Assembly (NCBI GenBank): GCA_022414725.1
Contig: CM039462.1
Coordinates: forward strand, 125,838,502-125,902,501
Length of the DNA stretch: 64,000 nucleotides
Source: Microglena sp. YARC
Lineage: Eukaryota; Chlorophyta; Chlorophyceae; Chlamydomonadales; Chlamydomonadaceae
Direction: 5' to 3'
In this document: in pieces, positions 1 through 12,242 of the stretch
How the letters are laid out: every line of letters begins with the position of its first letter
How positions within the stretch are numbered: the first letter of the stretch is position 1
Translations under genes and position numbers: made by a program
The notes under the pieces: generated by a model
Told to the model about the DNA's origin: nothing
Databases searched by the model: none
What the model saw: only the letters and a program-made list of their open reading frames with translations

Positions 1-8
1 ATGGGGAA

Positions 9-542
9 GTGCTCGACCCCAGGAGCATGGAGCACTCCGGGGCATCCCTACACCTTTCACACCCATTGGTCACCCCAAGTGATCCAATCAGACCTATGAC
101 TGACGCTTCTGTGTGCATCCTACCCTCAATCCAGGGCACCTACAGTCTGTACTCAAACTCCTACCCCTACTTGGATAGTTGCTACACAAGCACCCGCCTC
201 TACCCACCTGTCCCAGGTTTCGGTTTGCCGCTGGACGCGTACGCAGTCGTGCAAGGACGGCAACCTGAGCCCTGTGCTCGCCCCCTTACACAACCAACAA
301 CAGCATACTCTCCTCTCTCTTTTCCCCTCCAGGATACAGAAGAGCTACAGAGCCACCAAAACCGCTGTATCAATTGGTATGACACATCGGCACCCAGCTT
401 GCATTCTACCTCCATCTTCTTGATCCGCAGGCCACCCGTCTACAACAGTGAGGATGACTTCGAATACGACGCTGCAGCCACCTCTGCTCCTAGCTCTCAT
501 CGTTGCCCCACCTCACCCCTGCTGATTACTTGCTCACAATGA
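9..542 (+). pseudogene. Possible 5' pol region (protease) of the retrotransposon
   Basis: An open stretch of about 177 codons begins with a HSGASLHL-like segment resembling the D-S-G-A active site of retroviral-type aspartic proteases, but with His in place of the catalytic Asp (a single base change could do this). The rest is Pro/Ser/Thr-rich and not recognisable. Its position before reverse transcriptase fits protease or the gag-pro boundary. The call rests mostly on context. Confidence 0.3.
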
Positions 543-951
543 CCAGCACTCCATCTCCCACCCCAGCCGGTGACAACTATAAAGAACCCAAGACTTCTTC
601 ACAACACAGCTGATGATGTCTACTGGCGACCAGGTCAAGAGTTCCTGGGAGGCCAAGCAGCAGTTTACCAAGCGTCCACTTCTTGCGCTTTACCAGTGCA
701 CCTGGACCCTCCACTCCAGCTTCACTCCTGCCTGGCCGCCTACAAGGAGGCCTTACTAGCTGCCTCAGTCACATGGACCCAACTATCTGCAGGAGGGGGG
801 GATTAACAACAGTATGCCAGACGGAGCAGTCACACCCCAATGCAGATAGAGGGGCCCTACATCCAGACTGTGACCTCTTCATTGGTCATCATCGGATGGC
901 ACTGAGGCGCAACGCAAAGAGATGGCAGCCATGCTCAACAGAATGACCCCA

Positions 952-2418
952 GCAGTAGCGCGGACTATGGAGGATTTGAGAGAGGGATACAAAGGGATTG
1001 TGCCTCCTATGCACATAGAGAAGGACAACGACAAGCAGGCATTCACTAGTCCCTACCGGCAAGCCACCTATAGAAAAAACTTGCTCAAGACAAAGTCTGC
1101 GCTGAATTGCTCCTGCTAGGCTTCATAGAGCCAGCTCCTTCAGCTCAGCATGCAGCAAAATCCTGTCGTCGCCCTTGAAAAAAAAGACCTGATGGCCAGT
1201 ACAACTGCGAACAGAGTGTGCTACAACTACAAGGCCATCAACCTCCTGACCAAAGACATGCACACAGGTTCCCAATTGCAGAGGAATTATTCCAAGACCT
1301 GGGTGACTCCAAGTGGTTTACACGAGTTAGACCTGCGCTCGGGCTTCTACCAAGTCCACTTGTCTGCCGGCTGCCAAGATTTCTCAGCCTTTTGGTGGGA
1401 CAAGCAGCTTTACAGGTTCAAGCGTGTGCCCTTCGACTGAAACAAGCACCAGCTTACTTCCAGAAGGTCATGGAAACTGAGTTGGGCAAACGTGGTCTCC
1501 TCAAGTTCAGCAAGGTTTTCATTGATGACATTCTGGTCCACAGCGCCACCTTTGCTGATCACATCAAGGACGTGGAAGCAGTACTACAGTGTCTCATCGA
1601 CATTGGCCTCCGCATACACCCTGACAAGTCCTGCTTCGCACTCGACGCAGTCGATTTCTTTAGGCTTCGATGTCAGCAACCATGGTCTCACCCCGCAAGC
1701 AGCCAAAGTCCAAGCTATCCAGGACCTGCCCTACCCAAGCAACCTCAAGGACCTCAAGACCATCCTGGGTAAGCTGCGCTACTACGGTTGTTTTTGTGAA
1801 AACTTTTCAGCCATAGCCAGACCCCTCAATGACCTCACCAAGAACGATGTCAAGTGGACTTGGGGACCGAGCACACAGCAGCCATGGACGCCATTAGGAG
1901 GAATATCAGCACACCAGGCAAGGTTTTGCGACGCTTTGACATCAACGCGCGCACCCTCATCCACTGTGACTGGAGCCAACATGGATTAGGAGCAGTGCTC
2001 GGCCAGCTCGACTCGGAAGGTAACGAATACCTCGTCGCCTGTGCCAGCCGCAGCCTTAACAAGCATGAAGCAGAATACAGCAGCTTCAAAGGAGAAATGC
2101 TGGCTGCTTGCTGGGCTTGCAAGATCTTCCGCGTATATGTCTTCGGACTACATTTTCACACTGGTCACTGATCACCAGCCTCTGCTGTGGATGTTCTCCT
2201 CTGCCAACGTCACCGGTGCCATCGCTCGATGGGCATGCATGCTGCAGTCATTTGATTTTGACATCATGCACAGACCAGGTGCACAGCATGGCAACGCTGA
2301 CGCACTGTCTAGGTTTCCCAGCCCCACTGCAGAGGACAACACTGGCGCTCGCATTGACCTGGACAGCGACCTATACGCAGCATTTCCAACAGTGCCACCA
2401 CCCCTTATGTGCCCCTAG
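952..2418 (+). pseudogene. Reverse transcriptase-RNase H, Ty3/gypsy type, multiply frameshifted
   Basis: This is the pol core that copies element RNA to DNA and removes the RNA strand. Palm motifs are visible: HELDLRSGFYQVHLS at about 1321-1365 and the catalytic FIDDILVHS at about 1518-1545 (canonical YxDD, here with Phe). The connection region contains GFDVSNHGLTP and KLRYYGCF. RNase H begins near 1940 with HCDWSQHGLGAVLGQ, where the Asp is catalytic, and ends with HRPGAQHGNADALSRFP at about 2270-2315. At least five frame changes are needed to read through (near 1120, 1440, 1660, 1990 and 2160). The methyltransferase domain follows directly. Confidence 0.85.
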
Positions 2419-3524
2419 ACTTGACACTAGGGCACATCGTGGACTACGTCCTTGACGTCAGATCTGTCTTATCCATCTGCACAACACCCTTGCCTCCGCC
2501 GTCACATACATGGCCCAGAATGGCATCACTCTATACGAGATGTGCGGGGGGAATGTGTGCAGGATTGGAAGCAGCACTGCGCAATGGCATCCAAGTTAAC
2601 AGGTATATCTACAGCGACATTTCGCCCGCTGCTCAGACAGTCGCCCGCATAGGACACAAGCTTTGACCAACCTCTACCCCCATCTGCTCAAGTCATACGC
2701 CTGCGACCATGCCTTCACGACGCTGCCCCAGGATGTGACCAAGATCACACCCAGAACAGCTCATGACCGCAGCTGTGAACGACCAATCACAGTGGCTCAT
2801 CATAGCCGGTCCAGAGTGCCCAAGACTTCAGCCCAGCAGGAGCAACAGAGGACTCAAGGGACCCCGGGCCGCCGTCCTGCAGGCTTGTACCACCGTCATA
2901 GGGTACATCCAGCAGCTACAGCATCCTCGGCAACCCCTCTACATCGTGGAGAATGCAGCAATGCAGCACAACTTTCGATCACAACATATTGCTACCCAAG
3001 ACTTCAACGCAGTCAACAGAACTCTTGGCCTCCCTATCTGCGTGGATGCTGCAACATTCGACTCAGGAGCGCACAGACTCCGCAACAAGTGGCAGAACTT
3101 GGTTGACCCCCTTGATCTCCAGCTCCAGCTCAACAAGACCCGTCGGACTGCCAACATTTCAGCCAACGCCTTCTTGGATCCAGGACGGAGCACTACAAGG
3201 GTCTACAGATCAGACACAGCCCCTTTTTGCTTAGCAAACAAGATCGGACAAGAGCGCAACGTACTGCCTACTCTAGTAGCGTACCCTCTGTCTCGAGCCT
3301 TCAGACCTGACAAGCCAGGCAGCATCTACTCTCTCCAGGGCGGCGCATGGTCTGAACCAAACCCTTCTGAGAGAGAACGCATGCTCGGATACTACACAGG
3401 AGCAACAGCAGCACCAGGTCTCACTCAAAACCAGAGGCATATCCTCACAGGCAACAGCATGGATCAGCGAGCCTTGGTAGCAATCATCAGAAAGACCTTG
3501 AAATGGCAATCCCTACACGTCTAA
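2409..3524 (+). pseudogene. C5-cytosine DNA methyltransferase domain inside the gypsy element
   Basis: The domain would transfer a methyl group from S-adenosylmethionine to cytosine C5 in DNA. Motif I is AGGMCAGLEAALRNG followed by the acidic IYSDIS (about 2545-2620). Motif IV is AGPECPRLQPS, with the catalytic Cys at about 2817-2819 (canonical PCQ; here ECP). Motif VI is VENAA (canonical ENV). The motif IX/X region is SERERMLGYYTG and LTGNSMDQRALVAI at about 3365-3480. The final 253 codons (2763-3524) are open. Small frame changes occur near 2545, 2660 and 2760. It sits between RNase H and integrase and ends in a stop at 3524. Capture of cytosine methyltransferases by retrotransposons of some algae is established knowledge; the exact subfamily is undetermined. 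Confidence 0.8.
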
Positions 3525-3959
3525 CATCTATGCTAGAATTTAAGCCACCCCCAGGCCTGAGTTGCTACCTTCTCCCAGTCCTGCTCTTCTTCTGACAACT
3601 TCTCCCACTATCCCAGCAATTCTGCGGTCGCATATCAGACCCCACGCCTCCGGACACGCCAGTTCTATGCGCACTGAGCTTGCTTGCCTGCTGGCAGTCA
3701 CCAGGAGCAAGACTGTCAAAGCCACACATCTGCCATCAAAACCACCTGCACCAGCCAACAGCCAACAACACCAGCCATCAGCCAACAGCCCCCAACCAAC
3801 AGCCAACAGCCAACAGCCACCGACCCTCAGCCGTTGCAACACTCCCTCCTTTGCCTCTTCTACCATCTTTCAGCTCCAAGTCCTCCACTCGCCCCAGGCA
3901 GACAGTTGGATACTGACCTGCGCCTTGCTGCAATGTCCAAGGACACTGACGGTCTAGAC
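3525..3959 (+). other. Low-complexity linker between methyltransferase and integrase
   Basis: The segment is rich in Pro, Gln, Asn, Ser and Thr codons (repeated QQPTANSQQP-like stretches at 3745-3830). No domain is recognised. It probably encodes a flexible linker, or marks a separate downstream reading frame for integrase. Confidence 0.5.
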
Positions 3960-5262
3960 ATCCACTCTGATCAGTTTGTCTTAGAGTACTTGAGGCGTGG
4001 AGTCCTCGGATCCAACTGGACGACATTCGTACTAGGCGGGTACTGGCAAGGTCAAGAAAGTACAGGCTTGGCGCATCTCCAACTGGAGAAGAGAGATCAT
4101 ACGCATCCTGGCCAACGGCATTGAACGCATCGTCCCAGCCCCCAGCCAGAGGTCCATCCTCATTCAGAGGGCCCACGAGACCAGCGGACACTTTGGGCAC
4201 GCAGAACAGCTTACTTAGTGGTCAAGCTCTTTCTGGTGGCACGGCGTGGTCAAACAAGTCAAAGCTCTGTCAAACATGCAAGATCTGTGACCAAGCCATG
4301 GCCTACTTCAACCAGCCAACAGCCACATTGCAATCCCACCCCGATTCATGGCCTCTTCTTCGCTTGGGGAATTTGATTTGTCTGGTCCCTACAACAAGAC
4401 AGCCAGGGGCAACACTATGCTCATGCACGCCGTGGAGTATTTCAGCGCCGCACTCGTAGTTGGTCCCAATCCCAGCCAAGGAGGCCATACATACGGTATA
4501 CGCGCCACTCTCATGGAGTCTTGGCACACTTTGGCGCATATGCGCTCTGCATCTCTGACAATGACCAGAGTTCCAAGGCCAAATTCAAGGAACATCTGCT
4601 TCACAACTTCATTGACCACAGGACGATCCACCCTAACCACCTCAGGGGCAACGGTTTTGTGGAGCGAAGCGTAGGTACCATCAAGGCAGCCTTGACCAAG
4701 ATCTGCTCTGAAAACCTGGCCACTGACACATGGACATTGACATAGCCAAGGTCGTTACAGCGTTACAACTGTAGCCCTCAGGAGACTACTAAGTGCGCCC
4801 CCTTCACTCTGCTGTACGCCCGGGCTCCCGTCATGAACAACCCTGAGGCACAGCTTGCCATGACAGCGCCGCTGCCTGACCTGACAGACAGCACACAGGT
4901 GCAAGCTCTGACAGACACTCTCCTGGAGCGCGCTCAATGGATCAAGAGAGTCAGCCCACTATTGCCCAATCACATAGCAATCGCCCACCACAGGACACCC
5001 TGCGCTACGCAAAGATCAGGGGGGGCCTATCACCCTCGCCTACGCAAATTCCAGTGGGAGACTTTGTGTACATCCGCCGTCCCAACGTGCGCAATCTCCT
5101 TGCAGATGGCTGCCCCAAGCATGATCCTGCCGCATCACGACCTCAAACCATCTGAAGTCGTCGTCTTGCAAGGACGTTGCGGTTGCACCATCACCAACCA
5201 TGCCCGCAATTATCTCCTTGCCACCTCCCTAACTTGGATGGCACAATCAGGCCAGACTTAGC
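3960..5262 (+). pseudogene. Retroviral-type integrase, frameshifted
   Basis: This enzyme joins element cDNA to host DNA. The N-terminal zinc-binding HHCC site reads HETSGHFGH at about 4168-4200, with CQTCKICD at about 4268-4292 in another frame. The DDE core includes AVEYFS-like sequence (about 4428-4445), SDNDQSS (second acidic residue, about 4553-4575) and RGNGFVERSVGTIKAAL with the catalytic Glu (about 4645-4695). The C-terminal part (4800-5200) resembles the linker to SH3-like domains. Frame changes occur near 4200, 4330, 4520 and 4745. The PHD finger follows immediately. Confidence 0.75.
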
Positions 5263-5815
5263 AGTCCCACCCCCCAGCCTAGCCTGCAGCGTCTGCAACT
5301 TCCCTGACAAACGCAAATTGCATGCTACTCTGCGACGGCTGTGGAGCAGGTTCACCACACTCACTGCCTTGACCCACCTCTCTCTGCAGTTCCCGTCGAG
5401 GACTGGTTCTGCCCCAACTGCAAAGCCAGCGCATCACTGCAAATCCCCGCGACGCATCCAGAAACACCACAGAAGGAACCTAACCTTTCCCACCCCGCAG
5501 ACTCGCTCCAGAGACAGAGCCGCCCTCGCCTGCGACAAGATGCTTGTCATCAAACAAGTCAGAGTCCAAGGCGCCTCGACAAAGCTGTCTGGGGCACTGC
5601 CTCCTTCCAAGGACCACTGTCCAGGCCATGTACTTCAAGCTAACTACGATGACGGCCAAGTCATTAAGCTCACCATGGCTGGACTCAAAAAACTCAACCC
5701 ACTCCCCACAGGCACACAGAAGCCCTTACCACTCACACCTGTGCTCCCTGCCTCAACGTGCATGCAGCATCCAACGCACACCATCCTGGCGTCTGAGGAC
5801 AACCCATCCTGTTGA
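5240..5815 (+). pseudogene. PHD finger plus Tudor-like segment at integrase C-terminus
   Basis: A complete C4HC3 PHD pattern is spread over three frames: ACSVCN (about 5281-5298), CDGCG (about 5330-5345), HTHCLDPPL (about 5356-5382) and VEDWFCPNCKA (about 5395-5427). Two frame changes separate these parts. Downstream, in the 5177-5815 frame, GHVLQANYDDGQVIKLTMAGL (about 5617-5680) resembles the YDDG strand of Tudor-like domains. PHD and Tudor folds usually read histone marks, so the pair could steer integration. The same module is present in inverted copy B (11,790-11,330), which argues that it belongs to the element. Confidence 0.65.
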
Positions 5816-7490
5816 AGTGTACCACACATGAGCACCACTATGCTCACCTCAACTCCTTACATTCCCTCCTTACTCAGGTGATGTTAACACCTGCAAATAT
5901 CGTGACAGCACCCATGCACTCACATGGGACTGCTTGCCCCGTTACGCACCAAATTTCACATCCCATTGGCACAGCGATACAATGGCCAACCACCCGTTGC
6001 AGATGATTTACTCTGTCTTCTGGCCCTGCTACTATGGTGACCTCGATAACCCCAAAGGCCATGTCCTCACGACTCCCCACTGAATCTGCAACGTACACTA
6101 CACGCCATTCACTTCTCCAAGCTGTCCTGCACACCACAGCAAGCTGACTGATCACAATTTTTCAACAGGTAGAGGAAACCAGGCGCATTAATGGAAGGCA
6201 TACCCATACCAGTGCATGTACCATATTTCGCTCGTCGCCTACCTGACGTTGAACGCTGGACCCACCTGACTCACATGTCTACATGCCACCACACATGGAC
6301 AAGGCGTCAGTTAACAACCTATGGCGCCCACCCCCCCTCAGCCTCCTGGACTTGCTTCCAACCCCCCTCCCCATCTACTACATGCAATGCGTCCTCGCTT
6401 TATGGAATACATCACCCCACACCAACACTCATGTTCCAGTGGTCTAGACACACTCTTACCTCCTACCCACCATACCCACCGTCTGGTTGGTTATGCAGCT
6501 GTGTAGCAGACAGGCAGCTTGCATAACCCAGACATGCCTTGTGCCTGTGATGGACCAGTTACGACTAGCCCACAGGTTGTCATGTTTGTTTGTAATCCAT
6601 GCGGAGGGTGTGTGCAGAAGACATACGTCTTCATTCCTGGGACAATACACGTCCCAGTGATCGCAACAGTTCTCTAGGATTCTTTTTGTTTTCTTGCTCA
6701 TGTTTCCGAGTTGCGTTAAGATACGCAAACACCATCCAAACTTACTTCAAGACAAGTTTGCAGCCACCACTGGGTTGCTGACTGAAGCCTCTAGGAGGGA
6801 CAGTCATCACTTGCAATATGACCAGATGAGGATTTTCGCCCAGTTGCTCAACTTCTTTCAACTTGGACACCACGACTTTTTACTGGCCACTGTATTACTG
6901 CCTCAGATTATTCGGCCGTCCCATACTTGATCTTTGTTGACTCTCAAGTTTTACCTCTTAAGTAATAGACGTGGCTTTAGTTCCTTTCCGTTTGACATAA
7001 CCACCACCTACCTTTTTATTCTTCACTCCGAGCAGAGGGGAACTAGGTGAGAGTCCTGCTTTACCATACTCCAACACCGCGTCTTCGAATCTATCTCTAA
7101 ATGATACACCTTCTGTACATACCTTTTTGTGTAACCAGCAACATCAACCCCATCTGCTCGATACCAGCAGCAGGGGGGGAAGGAGGATTTCCAGATTTTT
7201 TCTCTTAACAGAATTAAATCAACTCTCCCCCTTACCACTTCACTTTTTTCACTACACTCATCCCATTCCGTAGTGAAGGGGCTGCAAAAGGAAATGCGCA
7301 GTGGTAAACACCTATCCTAAGGAGCACGCATACAGCCGTGACAGCTTCACACGCGATTGCGTGTTTACCTACGTAACACTAAAAGCAAGGAAATACCTTG
7401 TACACGCACACACACGAGTATTCCTAAGAGCAGACTCGACCAGACCTGTGCCCCAGGTAGCCCTAGATCTGGCTGAGTCAACCCAGCCGG
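5816..7490 (+). repeat. 3' noncoding/LTR-side region of copy A
   Basis: No convincing gene is seen. The stretch is shared with copy B in inverse orientation: the sequence around CACGCGATTGCGTGTTTAC at 7351 recurs inverted near 9603-9625, and the block around 6605-6760 recurs inverted near 10,230-10,380. This shows it is part of the element, probably 3' untranslated region and LTR. LTR limits cannot be fixed from one end. Confidence 0.55.
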
Positions 7491-7639
7491 AAAGTTTGTA
7501 CTATGCATTATCACTACCTAATGGCAGGACCTCTTATACCCCATAGCCTCGCATTTGATTTCAGGTAATCACAAAAAGTCACGAGGATTTGATTATCCGG
7601 GCTGAAACGACATATATCCTTAGTCATTACCGGGGAGCA

Positions 7640-8388
7640 TGCCAAGTGGCCAAAACTCCTTGATCGCATGGCCCCCACCCTGAAGAAAACTTTGGCAGCT
7701 ACAAGGATGTCAAGACCCCTCCTCGTGCTGGGCATGCAAGCTCTATACAAGCTTGACCAGGTCGGTTCGACCAGCACAGTCCCTGAACTAGGCTGCTGAT
7801 TGCCCACTGAAGCAGGGCTCCAAAGCGACGACAGCACAAGCTGCTGCTCTGACGTCTCCAATACAACCAACATGATAGGCCAACTTTCATGCCACGCCAA
7901 ACGCCTGTTCCCCGTCACAGTGACCCCCCAGTGCCACCCAAGGGCAATAACGCGTTGAAACCCCAAGTCTTCCACAGTTTGCACTACATGCAACATCACT
8001 GGACACGTTCCGACCACTTGCTACCTGAAACAACCCTGGACCCCCAACCCATCCTGTGCCCGAAGAACCCAGCACGGTTACGCCATCTGGCGCACCTCAA
8101 CAATCCAGCAAGGCTTCCCCCACCACTCAACTTTTGGACCAGCTCAAATCTGGAGATGCCTTACTTCCGCTCAGCGTGCAGGGAGCTCCAACACAGCCCG
8201 CATACAACGAAGATAGCGAACCCCCCCGCACAGCATTACAGACAGCCACAGACTCCAGTACAACAGCAAATCCTCCCTACCCCTCAAAAATCCAGTACAA
8301 GGGGAGAACCACCGACCTTTCCTCCTGGCAGTTGGGTACCAATACATCGAGAGTTCTCCGTTCCAATCCCGTCAGCGTAGGTAAATGA
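7640..8388 (+). pseudogene. Retroelement gag remnant with CCHC zinc knuckle
   Basis: A C-x2-C-x4-H-x4-C knuckle, CTTCNITGHVPTTC, is encoded at about 7983-8025. Such knuckles bind RNA in retrotransposon Gag. The surrounding frame carries internal stops, while 8056-8388 is open in another frame and is Pro/Thr/Gln-rich, as gag tails often are. It lies between the two convergent pol copies and may be the 5' part of a third element or a displaced gag of one of them. Confidence 0.5.
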
Positions 8389-9489
8389 CCCCGGGGACCA
8401 CATAACGGTCACCTACCCAACACTTGGGCAGCGCCCGCCAATGCCGGGGATGGGGAACTTCTTGACGTGGAAACGACCGACCTCCTCGTGTATGGTTGTC
8501 TATGTTCCCCTCATAGGGGGCAGGTGCGATACCCGGTATATATAACGGTGGAATCGCTAGCTATGAGAGGAGAACATCAACTCAGTACATTTGAGGCATT
8601 CATGGGTAGACAACCTTTTCCGCCCTGGCAGCAGTACCATGATTGGTGTACTCCGTAGCCGCGGTTTACCGAGGGTGAAGCACCGTCGTCATACTTGACG
8701 GTGACGTCTCACCGTTCCAGGTTGGCTTCGGCAATTGTGACTCGGGCGAAAGGAGAGAGGTTACCGAGTCTCCTGAAGTCCGCAGGGGGGGTTGTTGTCA
8801 ATGCTCGGAGTGTACTGAGCGACCGTAGTAACAGGTTCCGAGAGTCGGTAACACACGGAAGCTTGGATTGCGCAGACTTTGAATCCTGGGTTCTCGACAA
8901 GGGTTTGAGAGTATAATGAACGTTACAATGTTTTTAGGAACATGATAGAAGACTATAAACTGGGTTTCTAGTTGAACCAAGCCGAGGTGCTACATAGCTT
9001 GCGGAAAAGTCGGCCAAAGCCGGGGATTGCAATGCACGACAGGTCAAGCGGCGCAAGCTTAAGATTTGATTATTCACGATGCTGTGACAGTTATTGATTG
9101 TCGTTACGGTTGGTGTCACGAACAAGCAGAACACTGCCATGTGGTCAGTTGCAGCAAGTAGCTCCTAGCAGTACTAAATCCCGACAGACAGCATCGACGC
9201 ACCTGACAAGGTTTGATAGTATAGAAATGAGAGAAAAACATTTGTCGTCTTCAATCGACAAAAACTCTTCTCCTTAGGAATATATATGGCTTTGCCTGTG
9301 CTGGCGAAAGGAGATTTGCCTCAAGCCACTGAAAGGAGATGATTCGCTCCCGGTAATGCACAGGATTGTATGTCTCGGTTCAGACAAGCGCCCGGGTGTC
9401 ACTCAAGCTGCGCTTTGGACGCTGCCTGGCGCAGTGCATGGTACCGATCCTAGTATTGTAGACTGGCCATCTAGCAAATGTAACGGCGG
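8389..9489. other. No gene recognised
   Basis: The stretch begins with GC-rich sequence and ends in AT-richer DNA with a TATATA at about 9282. I see only short open frames without family resemblance, and no repeat array. It could be a retroelement LTR or 5' leader, but no second copy in the window supports that. Confidence 0.3.
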
Positions 9490-11329
9490 TTGACTCTATC
9501 TAGCCAGATCTGGCTACTGGCCACAGGTTCTGGTCGGAGTTCTGCTCTTGTGTGTGTGTTGCGTGTACAAGGTATTTCCCTTGCCTTTTAGTGTTACGTA
9601 TGTAAACACGCAATCGCGTGTGACAGCCTGCACGCTGTATGCGCTCCTTAGGAGGTAGTATGTTACCACTGCAATTCCCCCCCTTCACTTACGGAATGGA
9701 GTGAGTGTAGTGAAAAAAGTGAATGGTAACCGGGGAGAGTTGAAATTGTAATTCTGTTTAGAGAAAAAAAATCTGGAAATCTCCCTTCCCCCCCCTGCTG
9801 CTCCGTATCAGCAGATGCGTTGATGTTGCTGGTTACACAAAAATGGTAGTACAGAAGGTGTATCCGATTCTGTGTTGGAGATGCGTAAAGCAACTCACAC
9901 CTAGTTTCCCCCCCCTCTGCACGAGTGAAGAATAAAAGGTAGGTGGTGGTTATCGAAACGGAAAAAGTAAACTAAACCACTCTATTACTTAAGAGGAAAA
10001 CCTGAGAGTCAACAAAGATAATTATGCGGCGCCAGAAATAAATCTGAGGCATAATACACGTGCCAGTAGAAAATACTGGGTCCCAATTGAAAAAAGAATG
10101 ATGCAGACTGGCGAAAATCCTCATCTGGTCATATTGCAAGTATGACTGTCCCTCCTAGAGGCTTCCCAGTCAGGGCAACCCAAGTGTGGGGCTGCCCCCC
10201 CAACTTGGTCTTTGGAGTAATGTTTGGATGTGTTGCGTAATATTGTAAACGCAACTCGAACATGAAGCAAAGAAAACAAAAAGAACCCTAGAACTGTTGC
10301 GATCACTGACGTTATTGTCCCGGAATGAAGACGTATTGTCTCTTGCCACACACCCCTCCCGCATGGGAATTAACAACAAACATGACAACCTGTGGCTAGT
10401 CGAACTGCCGTCCATCACAGGCACAAGGCATAGTCTGGGTCATGCAAGCTGCCTGTCTGCCTACACAGCCTGCATAACCAAACCAGACGGGTCAATGGTG
10501 GGTAGGTAAGAGATGCTGTCTAGACCACTGAAAACATGAGTTTGGTGGGTGATGTTATTCCATAAAGCCGAGACGCATTTGCCATGTAGTATTGGGAGGG
10601 GGTTGGAAAGCAAATCCAGAAGGCTGAAGCGGTCTGGGTGGGCGCCATAGGTTGTAAACCTGAACCCTTGTTCCATGGTGTGCAGTAGACCATTGAGTCA
10701 GTGGGTCCGCGTTCAACTTCAGGTAGGCCGACGAGTGAAATATGCGTACATCCACTGGGTAGGGTATGCCCATAAATGCCGCCTGTTTCCTTACCCCCCC
10801 CCCCCCCCCCCCCCCCCTGCCTTGAAAATTGTATCAGGTCAGCTTGCTGTGGTGCCAGGCACTTGGAGAACTGAATGGCGTGTATTACGTTGCAACAGAT
10901 TTCAGTCGGAAGTGAAGACCATGCCTTGGGGTTAATCGAGTCACCATAGTAGCATGGTACCAAGACAATTAAAAGTAAATCATCTGCCAAGGGTGTGGCC
11001 CATGATCGCCCTCTGCCCAATGGGATGTAAGAATTCTGGTGAGTAACGGGGCAAGCAAGTCCATGTGAGTGCATGGTTGCTGTCACCAATATTCTGCCAG
11101 TGTTAACCATCAGCCTGAGTGTAGAGGGAATGTAAGGACTTTGAGCGTGAGCCAATAGTGTGCCTATGTGTCTGTCACACTTCACAGGATGGTGTCCTCA
11201 GACGCCCAGGATGGTGTGCTTGGAGCCTGCATGCACGGGTTTGAGGCAGGGGAGCACAGGTGGAGTAGTAAGGGCTTCTGTCTGCCTTGTGGGGAGTGGG
11301 TTGAGTTTTGAGTCCAATCCATGGTGAGC

Positions 11330-11790
11330 TTAATTGACTTGGCCGTCATCGTAAGTTAGCTGAATACCATGGCCTGGACAGTGTCCTTGAAGAGCCAGTG
11401 CCCCAGAAGCTTTTGTCGAGGCCGCCTTGGACTCGACTGTTGATGAACAAGCATCATTGCGCAGCGAGGGCGCCTCGTCTCTGGCAGCGAGTCTGCGGTG
11501 GGAAAAGGTTAGGTTCCTTCTGTGGTGTTTCTGGATGCGTCCGCGGGAGATTTCAGTGATGCCGCTGGCTTGCATGGGCAGAACCAGTCCTCGACGGAAC
11601 TGCCAGAGAGAGTGGTCAGCAGTGAGTGTGGTAACCGCCCTCCACAGCCGTCGCCAGAGTGCATGAATTCTGTTGTCAGGCAAGTTGCAGACGCTGCAGG
11701 CCGGCTGGGGTGGGACTGCTAGTCTGGCGTTGCTGCCATCCAATTAGGAGGTGGCAAGGAGTAAATTGCGGGCATGTGTTTTGTGATGTG
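11330..11790 (-). pseudogene. PHD/Tudor-like module of copy B
   Basis: The minus strand encodes ACSVCNLPDNRIHALW (about 11,710-11,665), then KHHRRNLTFSHR and CPGHGIQLTYDDGQVN (about 11,375-11,330), matching the copy A module. Having it in both copies supports its being a standard element domain, not a chance neighbour. Confidence 0.55.
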
Positions 11791-12242
11791 CAACCGCAAC
11801 GTCCTTGCAAGACGCACGACTTTCAGATCGTTTTGAGTGAGGTCGAATGATGCGCAGGATCATGCTGCAGCCATCTGCAATGGTTGCCACGTTGGACGGC
11901 GGATGTACACAAAGTCTCCCACCGGGAATTTGCTAGGCGAGCGTGATGCCCCCCCCCTATCTTTGCGTAGCGCAGGTGTCCCTGTGGTTGGCGATTGCTA
12001 TTGATGCAATAGTGGGCTGACTCTCTTGATCCATTGATCGCCTCCAGGAGAGTGTCTGTCAGAGCTTGCACCTTGCTGCTGTCTGTCAGGTTCATGCCAG
12101 CGGCCTTCATGGCAAGCTGTGCCTCAGGGTTGTTCCATGACGGGAGGCCCGGGCGTACAGCAGGAAGGGCGCACCTTAAGTAGTCTCCGAGGGCTACAGC
12201 TTGTACGCGTAACGACCATTGGCTATGTCAATGCCCATTGTG

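Larger units (their letters stand above)
1..7490 (+). mobile_element. Ty3/gypsy-like LTR retrotransposon with DNA methyltransferase and PHD finger (copy A, 5' end outside window)
   Basis: Read in order on the plus strand are a possible decayed protease motif, reverse transcriptase, RNase H, a C5-cytosine methyltransferase, an integrase with HHCC zinc site, a PHD finger and a Tudor-like segment. RT-RNase H-integrase order is that of Ty3/gypsy elements. The 3' limit is placed where copy A and the inverted copy B (12,802-9490) stop matching, near GAGTCAAC at about 7480. The 5' LTR is not in the window, so LTRs could not be paired. Every domain is broken by frameshifts, so this copy is probably not autonomous. 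Confidence 0.8.

Noticed and set aside
8389..9489. Ribosomal RNA or tRNA genes in the GC-rich stretch
   Set aside because: I could not recognise any conserved rRNA core or tRNA cloverleaf; a covariance search would be needed to exclude small RNA genes.
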